A DNA stretch of 32,114 nucleotides from Actinomycetes bacterium. GTDB lineage: Bacteria > Actinomycetota > Actinomycetes > Propionibacteriales > Propionibacteriaceae. The notes below the pieces were generated by a model, which was given only the letters and a program-made list of their open reading frames with translations, made no database searches and was not told the origin of the DNA. How positions within the stretch are numbered: position 1 is the first letter of the stretch; each line of letters begins with the position of its first letter. The stretch is taken from positions 1-32,114 of the forward strand of contig JAEZHJ010000091.1 in the NCBI GenBank assembly GCA_023436925.1. Reading direction: 5' to 3'. Shown here in pieces: positions 8,592 through 16,129 of the stretch. A program made the position numbers and the translations under genes.

Positions 8592-8614
8592 CAGAAATCG
8601 ATTTCTGTATCCTA
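8592..8614 (-). promoter_or_regulatory. Palindromic LacI operator and -10 box before fucU
   Basis: CAGAAATCGATTTCTG at 8592-8607 is a perfect 16-bp palindrome with a central CG. Its inner 12 bp are identical to the site before the isomerase gene (1848-1859). On the minus strand a TAGGAT at 8614-8609 is a plausible -10, placing the operator over the transcription start; no good -35 was seen. This arrangement fits direct repression of fucU and the transporter genes by the LacI protein of the cluster. Confidence 0.78.
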
Positions 8615-8715
8615 GACAGCAGGTTGCCGGTTTCGCCACTTGCGTGATCCGATTGTGACAATCGCCTCGGCGGGAGCTCTTGGGCGGGGTCCGGCAACCC
8701 CGGTCCGGACCCTCC

Positions 8716-8760
8716 TTGACAGGGGAGAATGTGCCACCTACGATCAGTTGAAACGATTCA
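8716..8760 (+). promoter_or_regulatory. Promoter and operator of the plus-strand sugar operon
   Basis: A perfect TTGACA (8716-8721), a 17-bp spacer and TACGAT (8739-8744) form a good sigma-70-type promoter. Five bases downstream, TGAAACGATTCA (8749-8760) is a nearly palindromic CG-centred site covering the expected start point, as for LacI-family operators. It differs from the GAAATCGATTTC sites in the arms, so it may be a weaker site for the same repressor or a site for another one. Confidence 0.72.
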
Positions 8761-8776
8761 TACGCGAGGAAGCGAT

Positions 8777-8824
8777 ATGCCCACCGTTGCACTCTGCACC
8801 CGCGCCGGGACGGACCCACGATGA
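8777..8824 (+). CDS. Possible 15-codon leader peptide overlapping the kinase start
   Basis: ATG at 8777 opens a frame encoding MPTVALCTRAGTDPR, whose TGA (8822-8824) overlaps the kinase ATG as ATGA. The leader has a good ribosome site (GAGGAAG, about five bases upstream), whereas the kinase start has no clear one. Translation of the kinase may therefore depend on reading the leader. Expression is unproven, and no codon run suggesting amino-acid attenuation is visible. Confidence 0.5.
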   Translation: MPTVALCTRAGTDPR

Positions 8825-10287
8825 CTCCGACCTCCTTCGCCGCCGCCGACCTCGGCGCCTCCAGCGGCCGCGTGATCCTGGGGACCCTGGCGGATGGCCG
8901 GTTCCACCTCGAGGAGGTCGCCCGGTTCGCGAACGGCCCGCTGCCCGACGGTGACTCGATCCGCTGGGACGCCGCCTCGCTGTTCGCCAACATCCGCGCC
9001 GGGCTGAACGCCGCCCAGGCCCGCAGCGGCGGACTGGCCAGTGTCGGCGTCGACACCTGGGGGGTGGACTACGGCCGCCTGGACGCGACCGGGACGCTGA
9101 TCGAGCCGCCCTTCAACTACCGCGACGCGCGCACCAACGGGGTGCCGGAGAAGCTCTTCGCGAGCCTTCCCGCCGAGCGGCTCTACCGCATCGCCGGCCT
9201 GCAGGTAATGCCGTTCAACACGATCTTCCAGCTAATCGCCGACCAGGGCTGGGACGAGGTCGCCCGGATCCTGCTGCTGCCGGACCTGTTCGGCTACTGG
9301 CTGACCGGACGCGGCGTCGCCGAGGTCACCATCGCCTCCACCACCGGCCTGCTGGACGTGGCCGGGCGGCGCTGGTCGACCGAGATCGCCCAGCATCTCA
9401 CCTCGACCTACGGCATCCCGATGGACCGGATCCTGCCCGAGTTGGTCGAGCCGGGGACGGTGCTGGCCGACACCACCCCGGGGGTGCTCGACCAGGTCAC
9501 CCCGGTCGTCGCGGTCGGCTCGCACGACACCGCCTCCGCGGTCGCCTCGATTCCTGCCGTGGGCAGTGATTTCGCCTTCATCTCTTCCGGCACCTGGTCG
9601 CTGGTCGGCCTCGAGCTGCCCGCCCCCGTCCTGAGCGAGGAGAGTCGGCAGGCGGATTTCACCAACGAACTCGGCGTCGACGGCACCGTCCGGTACCTGA
9701 AGAACGTGATGGGGCTGTGGGTGCTCAACGAGTCGCTGCGCACCTGGCGCGCCCAGGGCATGGAGATCGACCTGCTCGAGCTTCTGGCCGAGGCCGCCCG
9801 CCAGCCCGGGCTGGCCTGCGTCGTCGACATCAACGACGACCGGCTGCTCCCCCCGGGAGACATGCCGTCGCGGCTGCGCACGCTCGCCGCGGAGGGCGGC
9901 CAGACCCTGGGCGAGTCGCCGGCCCAGATCGCCCGGTGCATCCTGGACTCCCTGGCCCTGGCCTACCGCCGCACGATCCGCAACGCCTGCCAGCTCGCCG
10001 GCCGCGAGGTGCGGGTCGTCCACATCGTCGGCGGCGGCTCCCGCAACCGCTTCCTGTGCCAGCTCACCGCCGACGCCACCGGCCTGCCGGTGGTCGCCGG
10101 GCCGGCCGAGGGGACTGCCCTGGGCAGCCTGCTGGTGCAGGCCCGCGCGATGGGCGCGCTGTCGGGCGACCTGAGCCAGCTGCGCGAGGTGGCCCTGGCC
10201 TCCTCCGAGCTGGAGAGCTACACCCCCGGTGGGCTGGGGATTGAGCCGATGCTCTGGGCTGCGGCCGAGCGCGCTGTGGCCAAGTAG
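8821..10287 (+). CDS. Rhamnulokinase-type FGGY kinase (RhaB-like)
   Basis: 488-residue sugar kinase. It has the rhamnulokinase signature: AADLGASSGRVILG at residues about 8-21, GVDTWGVDYGRLDATG, an ISSGTWSLVGLE segment after VGSHDTASA, and C-terminal HIVGGGSRNRFLCQL. These match RhaB better than the XylB-like kinase on the other arm. RhaB phosphorylates L-rhamnulose at O-1; related enzymes act on L-fuculose. It is the first full gene of the plus operon, 60 bp after the operator, and its ATG overlaps the stop of a putative leader peptide. Its product would feed the aldolase two genes downstream. No RhaA or RhaI isomerase and no RhaM mutarotase is encoded in the window, so I do not assign rhamnose as substrate. 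Confidence 0.88.
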   Translation: MTPTSFAAADLGASSGRVILGTLADGRFHLEEVARFANGPLPDGDSIRWDAASLFANIRAGLNAAQARSGGLASVGVDTWGVDYGRLDATGTLIEPPFNYRDARTNGVPEKLFASLPAERLYRIAGLQVMPFNTIFQLIADQGWDEVARILLLPDLFGYWLTGRGVAEVTIASTTGLLDVAGRRWSTEIAQHLTSTYGIPMDRILPELVEPGTVLADTTPGVLDQVTPVVAVGSHDTASAVASIPAVGSDFAFISSGTWSLVGLELPAPVLSEESRQADFTNELGVDGTVRYLKNVMGLWVLNESLRTWRAQGMEIDLLELLAEAARQPGLACVVDINDDRLLPPGDMPSRLRTLAAEGGQTLGESPAQIARCILDSLALAYRRTIRNACQLAGREVRVVHIVGGGSRNRFLCQLTADATGLPVVAGPAEGTALGSLLVQARAMGALSGDLSQLREVALASSELESYTPGGLGIEPMLWAAAERAVAK

Positions 10288-10302
10288 GGCTTGATAGGGT
10301 CT

Positions 10303-10314
10303 TGAATCGTTCTA
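10303..10314 (+). promoter_or_regulatory. Possible internal operator before the PHP-like gene
   Basis: TGAATCGTTCTA lies in the 43-bp gap between the kinase and the PHP-like gene. Its first nine bases equal those of the reverse complement of the operator at 8749-8760. It directly precedes and touches the AGGAG ribosome site. It may be a secondary operator or chance resemblance. Confidence 0.35.
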
Positions 10315-10330
10315 GGAGCAGGTGCATCAG

Positions 10331-11521
10331 ATGAGTGACAGCCCCGCGGTGGGCGGACAACCGGTCGTCAACACCCACGTCCACTTCCCGCCCAATTTCT
10401 CCGCCTTCACCACGGTGACCGACGCCATCGAGCAGGCCGTCGCCCAGGGCGTCCGCGCGATCGGGATCTCGAACTTCTACGACCAGCAGGTGTACTCCCG
10501 CTTCGCCGAGCAGGCCGAGGCGGCCGGGATCGTGCCCCTGTACGGCCTGGAGTTCATCACCCTGGACCCGGAGCTGGCCCAGGCCGGCGTCCTGGTGAAC
10601 GATCCGGCCAACCCCGGCCGGGTGTACTTCTGCGGCAAGGGCATCAGCCCGTTCCGCGACAAGACCGCCGCTGCTGCGGCAACCGCCGCCGCGATCCGGT
10701 CCGACAACGACCGGCGGGCCGCCGCCATGGTCGCCCAGTTGGCCGCCCACTTCGCCGCACACGGCCTGGACACCGGCCTGACCGCCGAATCGGTCGCCGC
10801 CGATGTCGCCGCCCGCAGCGACGTGCCGGTGGAGTGGGTCTCGCTGCAGGAACGCCACATCGCCCGCGCCTTCCAGGAGGCGCTGGCCGCCCTGCCGACG
10901 CAGCGGCGGGCGCAGGTGCTGGAGGCCGCCTACGGGGCGCCGTCCGGGGTCGACATCGACGACCCGGTCGCGCTGCAAGGCGAACTGCGCTCCCGCCTGC
11001 TCAAGGTGGGTACCGCCGGGTTCGTGCCTGAGGTGCCGCTCAGCTTCGCCGACGCCTACTCCTATGTCCTGGACAGCGGCGGCATCCCGACCTTCCCGAT
11101 CCTGGCCGACGGCGCCCGCGAGCTGAGCCCGTTCGAGTACCCGGCCAGCGACCTGGCGCAGAAGCTGCTGGAACGCAAGGTGTACGCCGCCGAGCTGATC
11201 CCGCTGCGCAACGCCGCCGCCATCGTCGAGGAGTACGTCGCCGCCCTGACCGCGGCCGGGATCATCGTGATGGGCGGTACCGAGCACAACACCGCCGACC
11301 GCATCCCGTACGACCCGTCCTGCGCGGACGGCCCGCTGCCGGACGCCGCCCGGATCGCCTTCTGGGAGGCGACCTGCGTGGTGGCCGCCCACCAGCACCT
11401 GGTCGCCGCCGGCGAGCCCGGCTACGTGGACGCGGACGGCAACCTCACCGGGGACGACCCCGCCACCCGCAAGGCGGAGCTGGTCGCCCTCGGCGCCGAG
11501 CTGATCAGGGGAGGCAAGTGA
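10331..11521 (+). CDS. PHP-domain-like metal-dependent protein of unknown role
   Basis: 396-residue cytoplasmic protein. The start resembles the PHP (polymerase and histidinol phosphatase) metallohydrolase fold: NTHVHF with His16 and His18, GVRAIGISNFYD where PHP proteins have a TDH motif, and PLYGLEFITL for the GxE motif. Near the C-terminus GGTEHNT stands where PHP proteins have GSDAH. Several ligands are therefore changed and activity cannot be assumed. Start is ATG at 10331 (12 bases after AGGAG); GTG at 10322, three bases after it, is the alternative. The stop overlaps the next ATG as TGATG. The position between a sugar kinase and a sugar-phosphate aldolase suggests action on a phosphorylated sugar or lactone, for example as a phosphatase, but no PHP step exists in the known fucose or rhamnose routes. 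Confidence 0.65.
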   Translation: MSDSPAVGGQPVVNTHVHFPPNFSAFTTVTDAIEQAVAQGVRAIGISNFYDQQVYSRFAEQAEAAGIVPLYGLEFITLDPELAQAGVLVNDPANPGRVYFCGKGISPFRDKTAAAAATAAAIRSDNDRRAAAMVAQLAAHFAAHGLDTGLTAESVAADVAARSDVPVEWVSLQERHIARAFQEALAALPTQRRAQVLEAAYGAPSGVDIDDPVALQGELRSRLLKVGTAGFVPEVPLSFADAYSYVLDSGGIPTFPILADGARELSPFEYPASDLAQKLLERKVYAAELIPLRNAAAIVEEYVAALTAAGIIVMGGTEHNTADRIPYDPSCADGPLPDAARIAFWEATCVVAAHQHLVAAGEPGYVDADGNLTGDDPATRKAELVALGAELIRGGK

Positions 11522-13497
11522 TGCGGGATCTGACCCAGGAACTCATCGAGGTCGCCAACACCTACGGGCGGGACCCGGAGTACTCGCGAGCCGGCGGAGG
11601 CAACGCCTCGGTCAAGCTCGACGGCGTCCTCTACATCAAGCCCAGCGGGGTGCCGCTGGCCACCCTGGCCGCCGACGACCTGGTGCCGCTGCGGATCGAC
11701 GTGCTGCTCGACGCACTGCACTCCGACGAGCCGGTCGAGGGCGACCCGGTCCGGGCGGCCGCCGTCCGGGCGCAGGTGCGCGACGTCAAGGGCCGCCGGC
11801 CCAGCGTCGAGATCCTGTTCCACGCCCTGCTGCCCGAGGCACTCGTGCTGCACTCGCACCCGCTGGTCGCCAATGCGCTGACCTGCAACGCCCGGGCGGT
11901 CGAGCTGGCCGCCGAGCTGCTGGGCGATGACGCAGTCCTGGTGCCGTACATCGACCCGGGGGTGCCGCTGGCGCGCGGAGTGGAAGCGGCCCGCACCGCC
12001 TACACCGAGCGCACCGGCCGTCCCGCCCCCGGCATCACGCTGCTGAGCAACCATGGCATCATCGTCGCCGGCGACTCCGCCGCCGAGATCACCGAGCGCA
12101 CCGAGCGGGTGACAGGGGCGATCCGGGCCGCGATCGACGCGGTCGCCGCACCCGTCGCCGCGCCGCTGGACGAGGCCGAACTCGCCCGCGTCCGCGCTGC
12201 AGTGGCCCCCACCCTGCGCGGCCTGCTCGCCGGTTCGGACGCCCTCCCGGTGGTCGCCTCCGACGCCTCGGACCTGGTCCGGTCGGTCACCACCACGCCG
12301 GCCGGCGACGCGATCCTGACCGGCGGCCCGCTGATTCCCGACCAGATCGTCTACGCGGGCTCCTTCCCCGCCGTCGTCCCGGCCGACGCTCCCGACCTGG
12401 CCGCGGCCACCACCGCCGCGGTGGCCGACTACCGGCGTGCCCACGGCAAGGACCCGGTGATCGTCGTGGTGCCCGGGCTGGTCGCCTTCGGTGCCGGACG
12501 CGACCTCGCGGCCGCCCGGAACGCGCTGGCAACCTTCACCGACGCGCTGCGGGTCGCCCGCGACGCCGACCGGATCGGACGGGTCCGGGTCCTCGACGCC
12601 GCCGAGCGCGGGTTCATCGAGAACTGGGAGGCCGAGGCCTACCGCAAGTCGGTCGCGGCGTCGTCCTCCTCCGGACGGCTGGACGGCAAGGTCGTGATGA
12701 TCACCGGCGCCGCCCAGGGCTTCGGCCTCGGCATCGCCAGGGAGCTCATCACCCAGGGCGCCTCGCTGGTGCTGGCCGACCTCAACCTTGAGGGCGCCCA
12801 ACGCAACGCAGACGAGATGTGCGAGCAGTACGGTGCCGGCCGCGCCGCAGCCGTGCGGATCGACGTCTCCAATGAGCAGTCGTGCCTGGCCGCGGTCGCC
12901 GAGGCGGTCGGGATCTACGGCGGCATCGACGTGTTCATCTCGAACGCCGGGGTGCTGCGGGCGGAGTCGGTGTTCACCCAGCCGGTGGCCGACTTCGACC
13001 TGGTCACCAACGTCAACTACCGCGGCTACTTCCTGTGCGTCAGGGCCGTCGCGCCCGTCATGGCCGCCCAGCACGCGGCCCGGCCGCAGGCCTGGTTCGA
13101 CATCATCGAGATCAACTCCAAGTCGGGCCTGACCGGCTCGAAGGCCAACTTCGCCTACGCCGGCTCCAAGTTCGGCGGCATCGGCCTCACCCAGTCGTTC
13201 GCGCTCGAGCTGGTCACCTCCGGCATCAAGGTCAACGCCGTCTGCCCCGGCAACTACCTCGACGGCCCGCTGTGGTCCGATCCCGAGCGGGGGCTGTTCG
13301 TCCAGTACCTGCGGGCCGGCAAGGTGCCCGGGGCGACTACTGTCGAACAGGTCCGGGCGCACTACGAGAAGCAGGTGCCGATGGGACGCGGCTGCTTCCC
13401 GTCCGACCTGGCCAAGGCGATCTACTACATCGTCGAGCAGAACTACGAGACCGGCCAGGCGGTGCCCGTCACCGGCGGCCAGAACATGCTCAACTAG
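11521..13497 (+). CDS. Bifunctional class II aldolase / short-chain dehydrogenase (RhaEW type)
   Basis: 658-residue fusion. Residues about 1-380 are a class II aldolase/adducin domain: GGGNASVK, zinc-binding His111 and His113 in LHSHP, and His178 in SNHGIIV. Residues about 390-658 are an SDR domain: TGAAQGFG (395-402) for NAD binding, SNAGVL, and the catalytic YxxxK at Tyr546/Lys550. In RhaEW proteins (B. subtilis YuxG) the aldolase splits L-rhamnulose-1-phosphate into dihydroxyacetone phosphate and L-lactaldehyde and the SDR oxidises the aldehyde to L-lactate. L-fuculose-1-phosphate gives the same products, so this gene fits either sugar. GGGGAGG lies six bases before the ATG, which overlaps the preceding stop. 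Which phosphate is cleaved is inferred only from context. Confidence 0.88.
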   Translation: MRDLTQELIEVANTYGRDPEYSRAGGGNASVKLDGVLYIKPSGVPLATLAADDLVPLRIDVLLDALHSDEPVEGDPVRAAAVRAQVRDVKGRRPSVEILFHALLPEALVLHSHPLVANALTCNARAVELAAELLGDDAVLVPYIDPGVPLARGVEAARTAYTERTGRPAPGITLLSNHGIIVAGDSAAEITERTERVTGAIRAAIDAVAAPVAAPLDEAELARVRAAVAPTLRGLLAGSDALPVVASDASDLVRSVTTTPAGDAILTGGPLIPDQIVYAGSFPAVVPADAPDLAAATTAAVADYRRAHGKDPVIVVVPGLVAFGAGRDLAAARNALATFTDALRVARDADRIGRVRVLDAAERGFIENWEAEAYRKSVAASSSSGRLDGKVVMITGAAQGFGLGIARELITQGASLVLADLNLEGAQRNADEMCEQYGAGRAAAVRIDVSNEQSCLAAVAEAVGIYGGIDVFISNAGVLRAESVFTQPVADFDLVTNVNYRGYFLCVRAVAPVMAAQHAARPQAWFDIIEINSKSGLTGSKANFAYAGSKFGGIGLTQSFALELVTSGIKVNAVCPGNYLDGPLWSDPERGLFVQYLRAGKVPGATTVEQVRAHYEKQVPMGRGCFPSDLAKAIYYIVEQNYETGQAVPVTGGQNMLN

Positions 13498-13576
13498 CCG
13501 GCCCGGCGGCCGCCCACAGACAGCTCCCGAGCCCCAGCTGACCTACCCGGGGCTCACCGAGATACCGGAGGATCAG

Positions 13577-15229
13577 GTGTCCGCAGTTCCCGCTACCCAG
13601 TACGCCATCCAGTTCACCGGCAAGGACCGGTTCACCACCAATCCGGCCAAGCCGGTCGACCCGGTCGGGCCGACCCAGGTGCTGCTGAAGGTCGAGGCCT
13701 GCGGCATCTGCTTCTCCGACACCAAGCTGCTGCACGCCTTCGAGGACCATCCCCGCAAGCTGCCTGTGGTCGCCGGGCTCTCGCCCGAGGTGCTCGCCGA
13801 GGTTCCCGGCTACCACCCCGATTCAGAGCCGACCGTGCCGGGCCACGAGCCGGTCGCGCGGATCATCGCCGTGGGTGAGGACGTCCGGCACTTCAGCGTG
13901 GGGGAGCGGGTGCTGGTCCAGGCCGACTGGCGTCACGTGCCGACCCCGGCCTCGAACGCCGCCTTCGGCTACAACTTCGAGGGCGCGCTGCAGGAGTACG
14001 TCGTGGTCGACGAGCGGATCGTCGTCCACGAGGGCGAGGAGTTCATGCTGCGGGTCTCCGACGCCCCGACCGCCGCCCAGGTCGCCCTGGTCGAGCCCTG
14101 GTCGACCGTCGAGGCCTCCTACTCCCGCACCGAGCGCAACACCCTCAAGCCCGGCGGACGGCTGGTCGTGGTCGCCGACCCGGGGGTCGTGCCCGGCGGG
14201 CTCGAGCCGCTGCTGGCCGCCGCCCGGCCGGCGAGCATCACCGTGGTCGGCGCCGAGCCGGCCATGGTTGACGCGGCGGCCACCTCCGCTGTGCTGGACG
14301 AGATCGAGGCGGGCGTGGACGACATCGTCTACTTCGGCTCCGACGCCGACACCATCGAACGGCTGAGTGCCCTGCTGGGCGCCCGCAGCCTGCTCTGCAT
14401 CGTGCTGGGCGGAGCCAGGATCGACCGCCGGGTGAAGCTGGACGTGGGCCGGGTGCACTACGACTTCGTCCGCTACATCGGCACCACCGGCAGCGACCCC
14501 GCCGTGGCCTACGCCGCGGTCCCCGCCGACGGCGAGATCCGCGCGGGGGACAAGGTCGCGATCATCGGGGCCGCGGGCCCGATGGGCCTGATGCACACGG
14601 TGCGCACCATCTCCCTCGGCCTGCCCGGGGTCGTGGTGGACGCCGCCGACGTCAACGACGAGCGGCTCGCCCACCTCGCCGAGGTGGCCGGCCCGACCGC
14701 GCAGGAGCGCGGCGTGCCGCTGCGGGTGGTCAACTCGGTGACCACGCCGCTCGAGCCCGGCTACACCTACCTGACCTGCCTGGTGCCGGTCCCGGGGCTG
14801 CTCTCCCAGGCCGTCGACCTGGCCGGGCAGGGCGCGATCGTGAACGCCTTCGCCGGCTTCCCGGCCGGCACCCTGGCCGAGCTCGACCTGCAGGGCATCG
14901 TCGAGCGGGGCGTCTTCCTGCTCGGTACCTCCGGGTCCGAGATGAGCGACATGCGCAGCCTGCTGAACAAGCTGGAGAGCGGGGCGCTTGACACGTCCAT
15001 CTCGCTGGACGCCATCTGCGGCATGGCAGGTTTCGCCGACGCCATCGAGGCGGTCAACAACCGCACCTCCGGCGGCAAGATCATGGTCTACCCGCAGCTG
15101 CGCGACCTCGGCCTGGTTCGGCTCGCCGACCTGGCCGAGCGGCTGCCCGCGGTAGCGGCGGCGATGACCGACGGACGCTGGACACCGGCCGCGGAGGCGG
15201 CCCTGCTCGCGACCGCCGGGCATAACTGA
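13577..15229 (+). CDS. Oversized zinc-type (MDR) dehydrogenase
   Basis: 550-residue member of the medium-chain dehydrogenase superfamily. The catalytic-zinc region is present: EACGICFSD with Cys45, GHE at His90/Glu91, and EPWSTVEAS further on. The cofactor motif AIIGAAGPMG begins near residue 328. The usual four-cysteine structural-zinc lobe is absent. Between the catalytic domain and that motif lies an extra segment (about residues 190-290) that itself looks like a Rossmann unit (GGRLVVVADPG, ITVVGAEP). Hence the protein is about 150-200 residues longer than usual. It may resemble L-sorbose-1-phosphate reductase-like proteins, from memory only. GTG start at 13577 has GGAGG five bases upstream. 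It ends the plus operon. Possible roles are reduction of lactaldehyde or oxidoreduction of a sugar phosphate. Confidence 0.8.
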   Translation: MSAVPATQYAIQFTGKDRFTTNPAKPVDPVGPTQVLLKVEACGICFSDTKLLHAFEDHPRKLPVVAGLSPEVLAEVPGYHPDSEPTVPGHEPVARIIAVGEDVRHFSVGERVLVQADWRHVPTPASNAAFGYNFEGALQEYVVVDERIVVHEGEEFMLRVSDAPTAAQVALVEPWSTVEASYSRTERNTLKPGGRLVVVADPGVVPGGLEPLLAAARPASITVVGAEPAMVDAAATSAVLDEIEAGVDDIVYFGSDADTIERLSALLGARSLLCIVLGGARIDRRVKLDVGRVHYDFVRYIGTTGSDPAVAYAAVPADGEIRAGDKVAIIGAAGPMGLMHTVRTISLGLPGVVVDAADVNDERLAHLAEVAGPTAQERGVPLRVVNSVTTPLEPGYTYLTCLVPVPGLLSQAVDLAGQGAIVNAFAGFPAGTLAELDLQGIVERGVFLLGTSGSEMSDMRSLLNKLESGALDTSISLDAICGMAGFADAIEAVNNRTSGGKIMVYPQLRDLGLVRLADLAERLPAVAAAMTDGRWTPAAEAALLATAGHN

Positions 15230-15241
15230 GCGCCGCCCGAC

Positions 15242-15275
15242 AACCGGCCCGCCACCGCGAGGTGGCGGGCCGGTT
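15242..15275. terminator. Bidirectional terminator between convergent genes
   Basis: AACCGGCCCGCCACC (15242-15256) pairs perfectly over 15 bp with 15261-15275 around a GCGA tetraloop of the GNRA class. The A and T ends make it symmetric, so it can serve both the plus sugar operon and the facing alarmone synthetase gene. Confidence 0.85.
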
Positions 15276-15279
15276 CGCG

Positions 15280-16044
15280 TCAGGGCCGCGGGGCGGGGAT
15301 CTCGGAGGGCCCGCCGATGGAGCGGATCTCGTCGCGGAGCCGCGCCATCCGCTCGTCCAGCTCGGCGGCGATCCGGGCGGCGTCGTCCAGCTCGGCGACC
15401 AGGCTGCGGGGCAGATCGTGGCGGTACTTGTAGAACAGCTTGTGCTCGACGCTGGCCCAGAAGTCCATCGCGATGGTGCGGATCTGGATCTCGACGAAGA
15501 CCTGCTCGGTGTGGTCGGACAGGAAGACCGGCACCTGGACGATCAGGTGCAGGGAGCGGTAGCCGTTCGGCTTGGGGTTGGCGATGTAGTCCTTGGTCTG
15601 CACCAGGGTCACGTCCGGCTGCTTGGTGAGCATCGACGCGATCCAGTAGACGTCGGACTCGAAGCTGCAGGTGATCCGGATCCCGGCGATATCGCGCACC
15701 CGGGCCCGGACGGCCGGGATCGTGGGCTCGCAGCCGTACCTGACCACCTTCGCGATCAGGCTCTCCGGCGACTTCAGCCGCGACCTGATGTGCTCGATCG
15801 GGCTGTAGGCGTGGGTGTTCTCGAACTCCTGGCGCAGGATGTTCACCTTCGTGAGCACCTCTTCGATCCCGAACTGGTAGTAGAGCCGGAACCGGGTGAA
15901 CTCCTCACGCAACTGGCGCCACTGCGCCGCCAACTCGTCCACGCTGGACTGGTCGAGTCCGGCGCCGCGGGCGAGGTGGCCCGCGAACAGTTCCTCCGGG
16001 CCCGGCCTGCGGACCACCTCGGACGTGGACTGGTCAGCGGTCAA
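15280..16044 (-). CDS. Small alarmone synthetase (RelP/RelQ-like GTP pyrophosphokinase)
   Basis: 254-residue single-domain (p)ppGpp synthetase of the YjbM/YwaC type, which transfers pyrophosphate from ATP to GDP or GTP. The RelA/SpoT synthetase core is clear: RVRDIAGIRITCSF, KDYIANPKPNGYRSLH (substrate-binding loop with the conserved Tyr-Arg-Ser) and EIQIRTIAMDFWASVEHKL. There is no HD hydrolase domain and no TGS/ACT regulatory region. The start is TTG at 16044, supported by GGGGAGG five bases upstream. A TACCAT -10-like box lies at 16119-16114. It is monocistronic and ends against a shared terminator. It probably adjusts alarmone levels under cell-envelope or other stress and need not relate to the sugar genes. 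Confidence 0.92.
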   Translation of the reverse strand: MTADQSTSEVVRRPGPEELFAGHLARGAGLDQSSVDELAAQWRQLREEFTRFRLYYQFGIEEVLTKVNILRQEFENTHAYSPIEHIRSRLKSPESLIAKVVRYGCEPTIPAVRARVRDIAGIRITCSFESDVYWIASMLTKQPDVTLVQTKDYIANPKPNGYRSLHLIVQVPVFLSDHTEQVFVEIQIRTIAMDFWASVEHKLFYKYRHDLPRSLVAELDDAARIAAELDERMARLRDEIRSIGGPSEIPAPRP

Positions 16045-16129
16045 GTCGGCCTCCCCTGGGACGAGTCCGGTGGCCGGCAGCAGGGCGCCGTCGACCCCGG
16101 GTGTTGTCCCTCGATGGTAACCCGACGGG

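Noticed and set aside
8583..9056. N-terminal extension of fucU up to 9056
   Set aside because: It would cover the divergent promoter region and overlap the kinase gene, and FucU proteins start near the ATG at 8582.
8821..13497. Assignment of the locus to L-rhamnose on the strength of the RhaB-like and RhaEW-like genes
   Set aside because: No L-rhamnose isomerase (RhaA or RhaI) or rhamnose mutarotase (RhaM) is visible, while FucU and a FucI-superfamily enzyme are. L-fucose fits better, but the substrate is left open.
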